From: Litorivicinus lipolyticus
Lineage (GTDB): Bacteria > Pseudomonadota > Gammaproteobacteria > Pseudomonadales > Litorivicinaceae
Length of the DNA stretch: 64,000 nt
Reading direction: 5' to 3'
Assembly: GCF_009650135.1 (NCBI RefSeq)
Contig: NZ_CP045871.1
Coordinates: forward strand, 248,001-312,000
The first letter of the stretch is position 1. The number at the start of each line of letters is the position of its first letter. The notes beneath the pieces were generated by a model. That model was given only the letters and a program-made list of their open reading frames with translations. It made no database searches and was not told where the DNA came from. Shown here one piece after another: positions 35,163 to 45,119 of the stretch. The position numbers and the translations under genes were made by a program.

Positions 35163-35918
35163 TTAAATGGCCAAATAGTTATGACGTAACTCTTCGTCGT
35201 TGAGGACTTCCTCGGCGCTGCCGTCATAGACCACCGTGCCGGTGTCCAAGATCACGGCGCGATCGGCCAGCTTCAATGCCGCCACGGCATTTTGCTCGAC
35301 GATCACGGTGGTGATGCCTAACTCTTTGATCTCGCGCAGCGTGCGTTCGATTTCTTGAACGATGACCGGCGCCAAGCCTTCATACGGCTCGTCCAACAAC
35401 AGCAACTTGATATCCCGGGCCAAGGCGCGCCCCACCGCCAGCATTTGCTGCTCGCCGCCGGACAAGGTGACGCCTTCCTGATTGCGGCGCTCTTTTAGGC
35501 GTGGGAACAGGTCAAAGATACGCTCGATGCTCCACCCAATTGGCTCCTCAATTTGCGCCAACTGCAGGTTTTCCTCGACCGTTAGGCCTTGGATGATGCA
35601 GCGGTCTTCGGGCACCAGCGCGACGCCATTTTGGGCCGCTTCGTAGGTGGTCATGGTGTGGACCGGTTTGTGATCCAGCCAGATCTCGCCTTTTTTTAGG
35701 GCCGGATCGTCGCAGCGGGCAATCGCGCGTAGTGTCGAGGTCTTGCCGGCACCGTTACGCCCCAGCAAGGCCAAGATCTCGCCTTCGTGGATGTTGAAGC
35801 TCACGCCTTGAACAATGTACGACTCGCCGTAATACGCGTGGATGTCGTGGCAGGAAAAATAGGCCGGCGCCGTGCCAACGTTTTTGCCGCGAACGGCGTC
35901 TGTGGTGACGGTGCTCAT
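35163..35918 (-). CDS. livF: Branched-chain amino-acid-type ABC transporter ATP-binding protein (LivF-like)
   Basis: A 251-aa ABC ATPase. Walker A is GRNGAGKTST, the signature is LSGGEQQMLAVGRALA, and Walker B is LLLLDEPYEGLAP, the LivF type. An N-terminal extension of about 20 residues precedes YFSCHDIHAYYG. It overlaps livG by 4 bases. With LivG it drives the permease pair LivH-LivM. Substrate class cannot be told from the ATPases; urea, amide and amino-acid importers all share this architecture. Confidence 0.9.
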   Translation of the reverse strand: MSTVTTDAVRGKNVGTAPAYFSCHDIHAYYGESYIVQGVSFNIHEGEILALLGRNGAGKTSTLRAIARCDDPALKKGEIWLDHKPVHTMTTYEAAQNGVALVPEDRCIIQGLTVEENLQLAQIEEPIGWSIERIFDLFPRLKERRNQEGVTLSGGEQQMLAVGRALARDIKLLLLDEPYEGLAPVIVQEIERTLREIKELGITTVIVEQNAVAALKLADRAVILDTGTVVYDGSAEEVLNDEELRHNYLAI

Positions 35919-36673
35919 ACTTCCGCGCCTCCTAGGTAGGCTTCTCGAACCCGTGGGTCGGTTTTAATTTCTTCGGGCATTCCTTCGCAGATCACGTGGC
36001 CTTGGGCCAGTACGCTGATGCGCTGGGACAGCGAGAACACCACGTGCATGTCGTGTTCAATAATCGCCATGGTGATGCCGCGGCTGGCGATGGTTTGTAG
36101 CAGGTCAATGGTGTTGTTGGTGTCCGCACGCGCCATGCCGGCGGTCGGTTCGTCCAACAGCAACAGTTTCGGATCCTGTGACAGGCACATCGCCAATTCC
36201 AGACGGCGTTTGTCGCCGCGCGATAGCGATGCCGAGTGGACGTCTTTTTTGCCCCACAAGTTGACGTCAGCCAGGTAGTGCTCGGCTTTCTCTAAAATGT
36301 CGGCCTGGGCATCCGAGCGCGCCCACAGGGTCGGTTTGAAGGCGCCGTCACGATGCGCCAACAGAGGGATCATCATGTTCTCCAGGATCGTCAGCTCGCC
36401 AAAAATTTCAGGCGTCTGGAACACACGCGAAATGCCGTGCTGGTTAATCTGGTGCGGTTGCACACCGATCATGTCTTGGCCGTTAAACATGACGCTGCCG
36501 GTGTCGGGCACCAGTTTGCCAATGATGGCGTTCAACAGCGTCGATTTGCCGGCGCCGTTCGGGCCGATGATGGCGTGAACCGTGCCTTCGTTAACTTTTA
36601 GGTTGACGTCGTCCAGGGCCTGCAGGCCGCCGAAGGATTTATTGACGCCGGATATTTCTAATAGAGTCGACAT
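35915..36673 (-). CDS. livG: Branched-chain amino-acid-type ABC transporter ATP-binding protein (LivG-like)
   Basis: A 252-aa ABC ATPase with Walker A GPNGAGKSTLL, a LivG-type signature region LSRGDKRRLELAMCLS in place of LSGG, Walker B LLLLDEPTAGMA, and the end TDPRVREAYLGG typical of LivG/UrtD. The signature starts SRGD, as in several members of this subgroup. It lies between livM (9-base gap) and livF (4-base overlap). Confidence 0.9.
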   Translation of the reverse strand: MSTLLEISGVNKSFGGLQALDDVNLKVNEGTVHAIIGPNGAGKSTLLNAIIGKLVPDTGSVMFNGQDMIGVQPHQINQHGISRVFQTPEIFGELTILENMMIPLLAHRDGAFKPTLWARSDAQADILEKAEHYLADVNLWGKKDVHSASLSRGDKRRLELAMCLSQDPKLLLLDEPTAGMARADTNNTIDLLQTIASRGITMAIIEHDMHVVFSLSQRISVLAQGHVICEGMPEEIKTDPRVREAYLGGAEV

Positions 36674-36682
36674 ATCAATTCC

Positions 36683-37792
36683 TTAGTTGGACGCGCTGAA
36701 GCGTTTACGGATGCGCGCGATGCCTTCCATGATGCCGCCGGGCAAGAAGATCACCACCATCATGAACAGCAAGCCCAGCGTCAGGTGCCAGCCTTTGCCG
36801 ACAAACAGTGAGGTCACAGTCACCAGCACATTCGCCAAGCCGTCCGGCAAGAAGCTGTAAAAGTCCGCCAGTACCGTGGTGTTGATGGCCGAGAAAATGT
36901 TCTCGAAGTATTTGATCACCGCCGCGCCCAAAACCGGGCCAACCAGGGTGCCAACGCCGCCCAAGATGGTCATCAAGACGACCTCGCCTGAGGCGGTCCA
37001 CTGCATGCGCTCGGCGCCCGCCAACGGATCAACCGCGGCCATCAGGGAGCCTGCAAGACCGGCATACATGCCGGAAATGACGAAGGCTGTCAGTGCGTAG
37101 GGCTTGGTGTTCAACCCGGTGTACATCATCCGCTGCTGGTTGGTTTTGATACCGCGCAACATGCTGCCAAAGGGCGATCGGGTGATGCGCATGGCGACGT
37201 AGAATCCTAGGATTAGGAATACCGCACAAACATAAAAGCCGGCCAAGCCGTCAAAGGCACTCAGCTCTAGGCCGAACAGGTTGGTGCTGGGGATGCCTTC
37301 ACCGGCCGCTGTTGCCGCATCCCACGAGCGTGGGTCTTGGCTGGACAGCTGCAGGCCGGTTTCACCGTTGGTGATCGGGGTCAGTACCGAGTAGGCCAGG
37401 TTGTAGCTCATTTGAGCCAATGCCAGGGTCAAGATCGAGAAGTAAATCCCGGTTCTGCGCAGGCAGATAAAGCCAATGACCAGCGCAAACACGCCTGAGA
37501 TCGCGACCCCAAATAGCATCGCCGGGAAAATGTTCATGGTGTACAGCTTAAAAATCCACACGGTCGCGTATGAACCGACACCGATGAACGCGGCGTGGCC
37601 AAACGACAGGTAGCCGGTCTGACCAAACAGGATGTTGAACCCAATCGCAAACAGGCCAAAGATGGCGAATTTTTGCATCAGATCCGGATAGGCCGCACCA
37701 AAAGGCTGCAGCCACAGGGGCATCAACAGGACGGCTGCAGCGAACAGCAGCACCATCAGGTTGTCTTTGTTTTTCGTCGCAGTAGCTTGCAT
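36683..37792 (-). CDS. livM: Branched-chain amino-acid-type ABC transporter permease (LivM-like)
   Basis: A 369-aa permease with 9-10 hydrophobic helices. LivM-type landmarks are [19 protein letters not shown], the coupling region [21 protein letters not shown], and [17 protein letters not shown]. It forms the membrane channel with LivH. One base separates it from the livH stop, which supports coupling. Confidence 0.9.
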   Translation of the reverse strand: MQATATKNKDNLMVLLFAAAVLLMPLWLQPFGAAYPDLMQKFAIFGLFAIGFNILFGQTGYLSFGHAAFIGVGSYATVWIFKLYTMNIFPAMLFGVAISGVFALVIGFICLRRTGIYFSILTLALAQMSYNLAYSVLTPITNGETGLQLSSQDPRSWDAATAAGEGIPSTNLFGLELSAFDGLAGFYVCAVFLILGFYVAMRITRSPFGSMLRGIKTNQQRMMYTGLNTKPYALTAFVISGMYAGLAGSLMAAVDPLAGAERMQWTASGEVVLMTILGGVGTLVGPVLGAAVIKYFENIFSAINTTVLADFYSFLPDGLANVLVTVTSLFVGKGWHLTLGLLFMMVVIFLPGGIMEGIARIRKRFSASN

Positions 37793-37793
37793 G

Positions 37794-38810
37794 TTAAGAC
37801 TCCATCACGCCTTTACGTCCCATCAATCCGCGCGGACGAACCAGCAGAATGATCATGGCCACCAAATAGATAATGATTTGGTCGAGCCCGGGAATAATTT
37901 GTTTAACTTCGTTCATCGAGGCGAATGACTGCAGGATGCCGAGCAAGAAACCGGCCGCCACCGCGCCCGGCAGCGAGCCCATGCCGCCGACTACCACGAC
38001 CACGAATGACAGCACCAAGAAATCCATGCCCATGTGGTAATCCGGCGGCAGAATCGGCGTGTACATTAAACCGGCCAAGCCCGAGACCACTGCGGCCAGG
38101 CCAAACACGACGCTGAAGCGCTTGGTGATGTTGATGCCCAGCAGCTGAACCGTTTCACGGTCGGCCATGCCGGCACGTACGACCATGCCAAAGGTGGTGA
38201 ATTGCAAGAACGCAAACACCGCGCCGATGATCAAAAAGCTAAAGGCCAGGTAGACCAAGCGCCAGACCGGGTAGACGATGTTGTCGCCCATGCCAAACAG
38301 GGCGCCGACGTTGGCGGTGCCGCTGAACAGCTCAGGTGCCGGCTGCGGTAGCGGGTTGGCGCCGTAGGTGGCTTTGACAATCTCTTGAATGACGATGGCC
38401 AAGCCAAAGGTCACTAGGATTTGGTCAGCGTGCGGGCGGCGGTAGAAGTGGCGAATCAGGCCACGCTCCATCACCAGACCGACCATCAGCATCGCAGGAA
38501 TCGCAAATAGAATAGAAATGGGCACCGACCAATCAATGATGGTGGTGCCGGTCTCCCCGAGCCACAGCTCTAGGTAGGGCACTTCTTTGAAGGCCTCGAA
38601 AAAGGTCACGGACTCGTCCTTGACCTTGACCGATAGTGTTAGCAACTGGCGAATGGTAACCGCGCAAAAAGCGCCCAGCATGAATAAGGCACCGTGGGCG
38701 AAGTTGACCACGCCAAGGGTACCGAAAATTAGGGTCAGACCGAGGGCGATCAGCGCATAGGCGCCGCCCTTATCTAAGCCGTTAAGAATCTGTAGGAGTA
38801 TCGCGTCCAC
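37794..38810 (-). CDS. livH: Branched-chain amino-acid-type ABC transporter permease (LivH-like)
   Basis: A 338-aa permease. LivH-type features are [36 protein letters not shown], the coupling region [20 protein letters not shown], and [21 protein letters not shown]. It has an insertion of about 40 residues after the second helix ([20 protein letters not shown]), making it longer than E. coli LivH (308 aa). It is 84 bases downstream of the binding-protein gene, behind a stable hairpin. Confidence 0.9.
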   Translation of the reverse strand: MDAILLQILNGLDKGGAYALIALGLTLIFGTLGVVNFAHGALFMLGAFCAVTIRQLLTLSVKVKDESVTFFEAFKEVPYLELWLGETGTTIIDWSVPISILFAIPAMLMVGLVMERGLIRHFYRRPHADQILVTFGLAIVIQEIVKATYGANPLPQPAPELFSGTANVGALFGMGDNIVYPVWRLVYLAFSFLIIGAVFAFLQFTTFGMVVRAGMADRETVQLLGINITKRFSVVFGLAAVVSGLAGLMYTPILPPDYHMGMDFLVLSFVVVVVGGMGSLPGAVAAGFLLGILQSFASMNEVKQIIPGLDQIIIYLVAMIILLVRPRGLMGRKGVMES

Positions 38811-38850
38811 GACAACCTCTGTTTTTATCAGCGTTTTTTGGAGCAGAGAT

Positions 38851-38872
38851 GAGGACGCCCGAAGGCGCCCCC
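38851..38872 (-). other. UUCG-loop hairpin between binding-protein and permease genes
   Basis: On the minus strand GGGGGCGCC and GGCGTCCTC pair as a 9-bp stem with two G-U pairs, closed by TTCG. No T-run follows. Such hairpins commonly stabilise the upstream mRNA so that more binding protein than permease is made. Confidence 0.6.
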
Positions 38873-38894
38873 GTATTGCCTAACTAGGCGGGTC

Positions 38895-40247
38895 TTAGAC
38901 CTTGTAGGGTCCGAGTTCGCCGGGGTAGGTGTCCTCTGGGTACTCGACCTTCGCGCGCGGCACGATTTGCTGAACGTCTAGCAGATCGAACTGGCTTGAC
39001 GGATTTTCGTTACCACGTACGACCAACACGTCCTTGAAGCACTGGTGATCCGCGCCGCGGTAAAGTGTTTCGCCGTTACCCATGCCGTCAAAGGTGTGAT
39101 CTTCCAACTGCTTGATCACTTCTTCGGGGTTGAATGTGCCGGCACGTTCGACCGCGTCTGCGTACAACATGGTCTGGCAGTAGCAGGTGTGCGCTGCCTG
39201 TGAGGGCGGGAAGCCATATTCCTGGCCGAACGACTTGACGAATGCGCGTGAGCCTTCGTCTTGCAGTTTCCAGTTCCAACCGGTTGAACCCAAGATACCT
39301 TTGATGTTTTCGCCAGCACCCTGTGCCATCAAGCGTGAGAACAGCGGCACAACGATTTGGAAGTCCTTGCCGTTGACTTGCTTGTCACGCAGACCGAATT
39401 GAATGGCCTGGGTCAGTGAGTTGACCATGTCTTTGCCGTAGTGGTTCAAGACCAGTACGTCGGCACCGGAGTTCAAAACGGGGGTGATGTACTGTGAGAA
39501 GTCACCGGCGCCAACGGGCGTACGAACCGCCGCTTTGGTCTGCCAGCCAGCCTGGGATGCGGTGAAGTCTTGGATCGACTTCTCTTGTGACCAGCCCCAG
39601 GTGTAGTCAGCCGTCAGGTGGTAGACCTGGCGATCGCGGCCGTATTCGGCTTCCAGTACGGGGGCCAATGCGGCACCGGACATGTGGGCGTTGAAGAAGT
39701 GACGGAAGCCATAACGGCGACGGTCTTTGCCGGTGGTGTCGTTAGAGTGGGTCAAGCCGGCCATGAAAATGGTGCCCATTTCTTGGGCCAGTGACTGAAC
39801 CGCGATCGCCACGCCTGACGATGAACCGCCAGAGAACATGATGACGCCGTCTTTTTCGATCATGCGCTTGGCCGAAGCACGGGCCGCGTCTGATTTGGTC
39901 TGGGTGTCACCGGTGACGTATTCGACTTTCTTGCCCAGGATACCGTTACCTTTCAGGCTTAACGGTTTCATGGTGTTCATCATGCCGCCGTCGCCTTCAC
40001 CGTTCAGGTGTTTGACGGCCAGTTTGAACGCGCGCAATTCGTCGGCGCCTTCGTCGGCGTAAGCGCCAGACTGGGGAACGTTGAAGCCGAGTTTAACGGT
40101 GGCTTGGTTGGTCGGGTCGTTACGGAACGCGCCGGCCGCTGTGGCGTTGGGAATGAACAGGCTCGGTGCAACAGCACCTGCTGCGGTGGCAGCAGCACTG
40201 CCTTTTACAAAGGTACGACGTGAAAAATCAGATGATTTTGTAGTCAT
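38895..40247 (-). CDS. TAT-exported ABC transporter solute-binding protein (Liv type)
   Basis: A 450-aa periplasmic binding protein of the leucine-binding fold. The N-terminus is a twin-arginine signal (DFSRRTFVKGSAAA, Arg10-Arg11) followed by a hydrophobic stretch ending near NATAAGA. The mature part has KLGFNVPQSGAYADEGADEL, as in peripl-BP-6 proteins. An earlier TTG at 40259 reads through the GGAGG ribosome site, so the ATG at 40247 is the start. It heads the operon livH-livM-livG-livF-tatA. The ligand is unknown. TAT export implies folding or cofactor/ligand loading in the cytoplasm. Confidence 0.88.
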   Translation of the reverse strand: MTTKSSDFSRRTFVKGSAAATAAGAVAPSLFIPNATAAGAFRNDPTNQATVKLGFNVPQSGAYADEGADELRAFKLAVKHLNGEGDGGMMNTMKPLSLKGNGILGKKVEYVTGDTQTKSDAARASAKRMIEKDGVIMFSGGSSSGVAIAVQSLAQEMGTIFMAGLTHSNDTTGKDRRRYGFRHFFNAHMSGAALAPVLEAEYGRDRQVYHLTADYTWGWSQEKSIQDFTASQAGWQTKAAVRTPVGAGDFSQYITPVLNSGADVLVLNHYGKDMVNSLTQAIQFGLRDKQVNGKDFQIVVPLFSRLMAQGAGENIKGILGSTGWNWKLQDEGSRAFVKSFGQEYGFPPSQAAHTCYCQTMLYADAVERAGTFNPEEVIKQLEDHTFDGMGNGETLYRGADHQCFKDVLVVRGNENPSSQFDLLDVQQIVPRAKVEYPEDTYPGELGPYKV

Positions 40248-40390
40248 CACTTCCTCCAAATTAGCTCAGTTATTGTTATTCAAGCGACTCGTTAAGGAGG
40301 CGCAGGAGCGTGAGTCGTTGTTGATTCACGCTGGCAAGCTAACGCGAGGATGGGGTTCGCGACCATTAGACATATAGGGATGAGACCAAG

Positions 40391-40411
40391 GGCGCACGCA
40401 TATGGTGCGCC
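40391..40411. terminator. Hairpin after tatC (weak terminator)
   Basis: GGCGCAC and GTGCGCC form a 7-bp stem around a 7-base loop, 16 bases past the tatC stop. It lacks a T-run on either strand, so it may be only a 3'-end stabiliser. The region 40260-40390 upstream of the binding-protein gene shows no gene and should hold its promoter. Confidence 0.45.
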
Positions 40412-40426
40412 GCGCAACGGGCGGTG

Positions 40427-41209
40427 CTAGCGGTCGTCGGTTTGTTGAAAGCCGCGCTCGATTTCGTCGTCGACGGCGTCGATCGGATCGGGCTTGTGCG
40501 TCAGCCGTCCCAGCAGTAGGCCGACTTCGAACAGGGCATACATGGGCACTGCCAAAATGGTTTGGCTGATGACGTCAGGCGGGGTTACCAGCATGCCGAC
40601 GACGAAACAGGCGAGGAATACATAGGCACGCTTGGCTGCCAGTGCGGCCGGTTCGACCATGCCGGTGCGGATCAGCAAAAAGATCGCCACGGGGATCTCG
40701 AAGGCCAGTCCAAACACAAAGAACAAGGTCAGCACGAAGCTTAAGTAGGAGTTAATGTCGGTCATGACCTGGACACCGTCCGGGCCGATCGCGGTAAAGA
40801 ACCCAAACACCAGTGGCAGCACAACCGCGTAGGCAAAGGCCAACCCGGAATAGAACAGACCGACTGAGGACACCATCAGCGGCAGCATTAACTTGCGTTC
40901 GTTGTCGTACAGGGCCGGGGCGATGAAACCCCATAACTGGGACAGCAAAAACGGCATGGCGACGATCACGGCGACCCACAGTGTCAGCTTGAAGGGCGCC
41001 AAGAAGGGCGATGCGACCTCGGTCGCAATCATGCTTGCGCCCTCGGGCAGGATGTCTTGTAAGGGCGCGGCGACAAAGGTGTAGATGTCGTTGGCAAAAG
41101 CGACCATGCCGATAAACAGTACCGAAATCACAATCACCATGCGCAACAACCGATCACGCAGTTCGATTAGGTGGTCGATTAGCGGCATATCCGATTTAGT
41201 TTGGCTCAT
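40427..41209 (-). CDS. tatC: Sec-independent protein translocase TatC
   Basis: A 260-aa membrane protein with six hydrophobic helices. Conserved segments are MPLIDHLIELRDRLLRMV at the N-terminus, which is the twin-arginine recognition surface, ASPFLAPFKLTLWVA, SQLWGFIAPALYDNERK, and the end TPPDVISQTILAVPMYALFEVGL. With TatB it forms the receptor for folded TAT substrates such as FdhA. It overlaps tatB by 4 bases and ends the tatA-tatB-tatC operon. Confidence 0.96.
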   Translation of the reverse strand: MSQTKSDMPLIDHLIELRDRLLRMVIVISVLFIGMVAFANDIYTFVAAPLQDILPEGASMIATEVASPFLAPFKLTLWVAVIVAMPFLLSQLWGFIAPALYDNERKLMLPLMVSSVGLFYSGLAFAYAVVLPLVFGFFTAIGPDGVQVMTDINSYLSFVLTLFFVFGLAFEIPVAIFLLIRTGMVEPAALAAKRAYVFLACFVVGMLVTPPDVISQTILAVPMYALFEVGLLLGRLTHKPDPIDAVDDEIERGFQQTDDR

Positions 41210-41616
41210 GGTCGTTTGTCTGCTTCGCTCGGGCTATCGTCTTGGGCCTTCGGATTAACCGGCGAGGGCACGCTGGACAGGTCGGTCTCGGTGAAACTGG
41301 CCGGATCAAAGGGTGCCGGTTCCGGCGCGTCGGTGCTTGAGTCGCCGGCGTTACTGGGTGCCAAGATGTCCTGGGTTAGGGCGCGTCCGAATTCGGACAC
41401 GTCATCGCCCAGTTTGCCGTTGGCTTTAAGGGATGCACGGATTTCGTCGGCCGCCAGTTCGCGCTGGACATCAGCTTGAATGGTGCTGACGCTGCGCTTG
41501 ATCTTGCCGATCCACATGCCAGCCGTGCGTGCCGCCTTGGGCAGGCGTTCGGGACCAATCACGATCAAACCAATGACCGCAATTAAAACGATCTCGGTAA
41601 AGCCAACGTCGAACAC
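41206..41616 (-). CDS. tatB: Sec-independent protein translocase TatB
   Basis: A 136-aa protein with the TatB start MFDVGFTEIVLIAVIGLIVI, the GPERLPKAARTAG hinge and amphipathic helix, and a variable Pro/Ser/Asp-rich tail. Starting MFDVGF, with Glu8, distinguishes it from TatA. It lies between tatA (4-base gap) and tatC (4-base overlap). Confidence 0.94.
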   Translation of the reverse strand: MFDVGFTEIVLIAVIGLIVIGPERLPKAARTAGMWIGKIKRSVSTIQADVQRELAADEIRASLKANGKLGDDVSEFGRALTQDILAPSNAGDSSTDAPEPAPFDPASFTETDLSSVPSPVNPKAQDDSPSEADKRP

Positions 41617-41620
41617 TCAG

Positions 41621-41830
41621 TTAGGCCTTTTTGTCGGTGTCGTCAGCCACTTCGGATTTCGCTGTGGTGTCGTCTTCCGCCGCCTTGTCTTCACTCATGG
41701 CTTTTTTGAAGCCCTTAACCGCGCCACCCAGGTCGCCGCCCAGCCCCCGCAGTTTTTTGGTGCCAAAGACCATGATCAAAATGGCCAAAATAATCAGTAA
41801 TTGCCAAACGCTAACGCCGCCGATGCCCAT
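41621..41830 (-). CDS. tatA: Sec-independent protein translocase TatA (tatABC operon copy)
   Basis: A 69-aa pore-forming TatA with helix [16 protein letters not shown], hinge [10 protein letters not shown] and amphipathic helix [16 protein letters not shown]. The tail ([20 protein letters not shown]) is longer and more acidic than in the copy at 34968. AAGGAG lies just upstream of the ATG. It is the first gene of tatABC, 12 bases after hinT. Confidence 0.95.
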   Translation of the reverse strand: MGIGGVSVWQLLIILAILIMVFGTKKLRGLGGDLGGAVKGFKKAMSEDKAAEDDTTAKSEVADDTDKKA

Positions 41831-41842
41831 GTGGGATCTCCT

Positions 41843-42181
41843 TTAAGACAGGGCCGCCATTTGGCGACCACCGAGAATGTGAAAGTGAATGTGGTAGACC
41901 TCTTGGCCGCCTTCGGGCCCGGTGTTGACGACCGTGCGAAAACCGCGTTCAAGGCCTTGATTGCGCGCGATTTCGGGAATGCGCGTGACCATATGCCCCA
42001 TGATGGCTTCGTCCGCCGGGCTGACGTCCGCCAACGAGGCGATGTGCTTGCGTGGAATCACCAACAGGTGCGTCGGAGCTTTCGGATCGATGTCACGAAA
42101 GGCGATGCAATGCTCGTCTTCGTAGACACGATCGCTGGGGATGTCGCCGTTCAATAGCTTGCAGAACAGGCAGTCACTCAT
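41843..42181 (-). CDS. hinT: HIT-family nucleotide hydrolase HinT
   Basis: A 112-aa histidine-triad protein. The start at 42181 gives [17 protein letters not shown]; a longer frame upstream runs through hisE in another frame. The catalytic triad is [11 protein letters not shown]. HinT proteins hydrolyse adenosine phosphoramidates and acyl-adenylates. It overlaps hisE by 4 bases and sits between hisE and tatA, where Pseudomonas usually has no gene. Confidence 0.92.
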   Translation of the reverse strand: MSDCLFCKLLNGDIPSDRVYEDEHCIAFRDIDPKAPTHLLVIPRKHIASLADVSPADEAIMGHMVTRIPEIARNQGLERGFRTVVNTGPEGGQEVYHIHFHILGGRQMAALS

Positions 42182-42498
42182 GTCGGGCTCCGGTTGGCTT
42201 TTTCCGTTAACCCACTTTGGGCAAAACGTCGCTCTAATTCTTGGGTTACATCCTGCGCCGATAACCCCATGTGACTCAATGCCACCAAAGAATGAAACCA
42301 AAGATCCGCCGCTTCGTATATAGCGTTGACTTTGTCGTCGTCTTTGCAGGCCAAAATAAACTCGGTGCCTTCCTCGCCGACCTTTTCCAGGATCTTGTTC
42401 AGTCCTTTGTGGTGCAAGCTGGCAACGTAGCTGGATTCGGGGTCGCCGTGGCGGCGGCTGTCGAGGACGCTTTGCAGCTGGATCAGTGCGTCGTTCAT
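42178..42498 (-). CDS. hisE: Phosphoribosyl-ATP pyrophosphatase
   Basis: A 106-aa enzyme of the second histidine step. The MazG-like fold is seen in [20 protein letters not shown] and [18 protein letters not shown], with acidic residues that bind magnesium. It overlaps hisI by 4 bases. In this organism HisI and HisE are separate proteins, unlike the fused E. coli HisI. Confidence 0.94.
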   Translation of the reverse strand: MNDALIQLQSVLDSRRHGDPESSYVASLHHKGLNKILEKVGEEGTEFILACKDDDKVNAIYEAADLWFHSLVALSHMGLSAQDVTQELERRFAQSGLTEKANRSPT

Positions 42499-42878
42499 TC
42501 GCCGCCTCCGTACATTTGTTCGTGTGTCAGCTGGGGTGTGGTCATTTCACGTTCGCCGTCGGCATCAAGCTGGAAATAGAAGCAGCCACGACGGCCGGTA
42601 TGACAGGCCACGCCGTGTTGGTGGACTAGCAAGAGCAGGGCATCACGGTCGCAATCGGCCTGGACGCTTTTAACGGTCTGAGTATGTCCGCTGGTTTCAC
42701 CTTTGCGCCATAGCGCCTGGCGGGATCGCGAAAAGTAAACGGCAACGCCTTGTTCCAAGGTCAAACGCAATGACTCGCGGTTCATCCACGCCATCATGAG
42801 GACTTCGCCGGTGCTAGCGTCCTGGGCGATGGCCGGCATCAGCCCGTCGGCATTCCATGCCAGGGTGTCTAGGTTCAT
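42495..42878 (-). CDS. hisI: Phosphoribosyl-AMP cyclohydrolase
   Basis: A 127-aa zinc enzyme of the third histidine step. Signatures are [55 protein letters not shown] and [11 protein letters not shown]. It is the first gene of hisI-hisE-hinT and lies 7 bases downstream of ubiB on the same strand. Confidence 0.95.
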   Translation of the reverse strand: MNLDTLAWNADGLMPAIAQDASTGEVLMMAWMNRESLRLTLEQGVAVYFSRSRQALWRKGETSGHTQTVKSVQADCDRDALLLLVHQHGVACHTGRRGCFYFQLDADGEREMTTPQLTHEQMYGGGE

Positions 42879-42885
42879 GGCGGGA

Positions 42886-44505
42886 TTATGACCGCATCAG
42901 GCTGACAATGCCTAGCCCGGCGAAGGCCGCACCCAGCCAGGGCCAATGCTGGGCAAAGTCTGGCAGCGCGAAGGCCGTGTACGCCACGGCCGCCCCCAGC
43001 ACAATCCAGATCAAGCCGTTGCGCTGGCGCCGGGTGCGCTCGATCAAGGCGTCGTGCAATTGCCGGTTAAAGGCACGCTGTTCGATTAAGCCACGGTCCA
43101 AATTGGCCAGCTGTTTCGACGCATCCAGCATTTGTTGTGGCACGTCCGGTAACTGAGTCAGCCAGCGCGGGCCCTCGGTTTTGATGGTTTTGATCCAGGC
43201 CTTGGGGCCGATGCGCTCGTTCATCCAGTCTTCAAGAATCGGTTTGCCGGTTTGCCACAAATCCAGGTCCGGCGACAGCTGGCGCCCCAATCCTTCGATG
43301 TTGAGCAGGGTTTTTTGCAACAGCACCAGTTGCGGTTGGACCGGCATGTTGAAGCGGCGAGCGGTTTGGAACAGTTTTAGCAGCAAGTGGCCAAACATGA
43401 TTTCGCCCAGCGGTTTCTCGAAAATTGGCTCGCAAACCGAGCGAATCGCGCCCTCTAGATCGCCAATGCGGGTTTCTTTGGGGACCCAGCCGGACTCCAC
43501 ATGCAGGCGCGCAACTTCGCGGTAGTCGCGGCGAAAAAACGCCAGCATGTTTTGTGCGAGGTAGTTTTGGTCTTCTTTTTCGAGGCTGCCGACAATGCCG
43601 CAGTCGATGGCGATGTACTTGGGGTCCGAGGGGTCCGAGATGTCGACAAAGATATTGCCCGGGTGCATGTCGGCGTGGAAAAAGCTGTCGCGAAAGACCT
43701 GGGTAAAGAAAATTTCGACGCCGCGCACCGCTAGCTTATTCATGTCAGTGCCGGCCGCGCGCAGGGTCTCGATTTCGGCCACGGGAATGCCATAGATGCG
43801 TTCGGTCACCAACACGTTTTGGCGGGTCAGGTCCCAATACACTTGCGGCACATAGAGGTCGTCGTTGCCCTCGAAGTTACGCCCAAGTTGCGAGGTGTTG
43901 GCGCCTTCACGGGCCAGATCCAACTCGTCCAAGATGGTGTCTTCGTAATCCCTGACGACTTCTTTTAGGCGCATACGGCGGCCATCGGCGCTTAGGCGTT
44001 CGATAATGTTCGCCAGCGTGTGCATCAAGCGCAGGTCTTTGCGGATGGTGCGTTCAATAGTCGGGCGGACCACCTTGACCACGACTTCTTCGCCGCTAAT
44101 TAGGGTTGCGGCATGAACTTGGGCGACCGAGGCCGACGCCATCGGTTGCTGCGAAAACTGGGCGAAGGCGTCTTCGACTGGCTGACCAAGCGCGTCCTCA
44201 ATAATGCGCTGGGCGACAACGCCGGAAAACGGCGGGACCTGGTCTTGCAGTTTCTTAAGCTCGTCGGCGACGTCCGGTGGCAACAGGTCGCGCCGGGTGC
44301 TGAGGGCCTGGCCAAACTTTACAAAGACTGGCCCGAGGGCTTCGAGGGCCTGGCGCAGCCGGCGCCCGCGGCCTTCGCTGGAGCCACGCGGAACCAGCGC
44401 CAGCAGCACCCGTGGCAGGCCGCTTTTGGCGTGCGGCAAGAACACTTGCAGGCGGAAACGTAAAACGATCCAAACAATGCGAACCAGACGTAAATAACCG
44501 GTCAT
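42886..44505 (-). CDS. ubiB: Ubiquinone biosynthesis accessory kinase-like protein UbiB
   Basis: A 539-aa ABC1/ADCK-type atypical kinase. It has the KxGQ motif in [16 protein letters not shown], the alanine-rich nucleotide loop [21 protein letters not shown], and the catalytic [11 protein letters not shown] and [10 protein letters not shown]. Two C-terminal hydrophobic segments anchor it in the membrane. It is needed for ubiquinone synthesis, probably extracting lipid intermediates. It overlaps ubiJ by 4 bases. Ubiquinone is the likely electron acceptor for the formate dehydrogenase. Confidence 0.96.
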   Translation of the reverse strand: MTGYLRLVRIVWIVLRFRLQVFLPHAKSGLPRVLLALVPRGSSEGRGRRLRQALEALGPVFVKFGQALSTRRDLLPPDVADELKKLQDQVPPFSGVVAQRIIEDALGQPVEDAFAQFSQQPMASASVAQVHAATLISGEEVVVKVVRPTIERTIRKDLRLMHTLANIIERLSADGRRMRLKEVVRDYEDTILDELDLAREGANTSQLGRNFEGNDDLYVPQVYWDLTRQNVLVTERIYGIPVAEIETLRAAGTDMNKLAVRGVEIFFTQVFRDSFFHADMHPGNIFVDISDPSDPKYIAIDCGIVGSLEKEDQNYLAQNMLAFFRRDYREVARLHVESGWVPKETRIGDLEGAIRSVCEPIFEKPLGEIMFGHLLLKLFQTARRFNMPVQPQLVLLQKTLLNIEGLGRQLSPDLDLWQTGKPILEDWMNERIGPKAWIKTIKTEGPRWLTQLPDVPQQMLDASKQLANLDRGLIEQRAFNRQLHDALIERTRRQRNGLIWIVLGAAVAYTAFALPDFAQHWPWLGAAFAGLGIVSLMRS

Positions 44506-45119
44506 CGAGTTTCCTTGCTGCGGATGGCGCGTTCGAGCCGGTCCAAGCGATTGCGCAAGGCGCGTGTCTGATCGCTAAAGGCATCCAGTTCGGCCCGGGT
44601 CAGTACGCGCGTTTGCTCGTGCTTGACGTAGTCGCGGACCTGGGCACGGCCATTGCTGGCAAATCCGAGCAATGGCGCCGCAATCGCCTTTAGGGTGCTG
44701 GTCATGGCCGCGGCCGCGGGGTCGCCAAACTTGACGGACAGTTCGTGCTCGACATCGATGTCGATCTGGGCAAAGGCGTCACTTAGGGCTTTTAGCACGC
44801 CGACCGAACCTTCGACCCGGACGCCGTCCATGACCATTGCGGATTTACCGGCGGCGGTGTCACGGGCTAACTGAATCAGCGCACCTAGCTCGCCTTCGAC
44901 GGTGACGTCGGCGTCGGCGTCGGCGCCGGCCGGTTCCAAATAGGCTAGGCCGCCTTCGAAGCACAGGCGCACGGCCAGTGGGCTGCTGCTCAGGCGTGCT
45001 TCAATCGAGCGGCCGTTGAGTGGTGCAAAAGCCGCTTCGGTTCTGCGATCCGCGTTCAGCACCGCATGCAGCAGGTGTTGGGCGGCGGCCAATGCCATCA
45101 CCCAGGCTGGGTTGCTCAT
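44502..45119 (-). CDS. ubiJ: Ubiquinone biosynthesis accessory factor UbiJ
   Basis: A 205-aa protein with an SCP2 lipid-binding domain in the N-terminal 110 residues ([20 protein letters not shown]) and a charged coiled coil at the C-terminus ([16 protein letters not shown]). UbiJ binds lipid intermediates and organises the soluble Ubi complex. It overlaps ubiE and ubiB by 4 bases each. Confidence 0.9.
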   Translation of the reverse strand: MSNPAWVMALAAAQHLLHAVLNADRRTEAAFAPLNGRSIEARLSSSPLAVRLCFEGGLAYLEPAGADADADVTVEGELGALIQLARDTAAGKSAMVMDGVRVEGSVGVLKALSDAFAQIDIDVEHELSVKFGDPAAAAMTSTLKAIAAPLLGFASNGRAQVRDYVKHEQTRVLTRAELDAFSDQTRALRNRLDRLERAIRSKETR

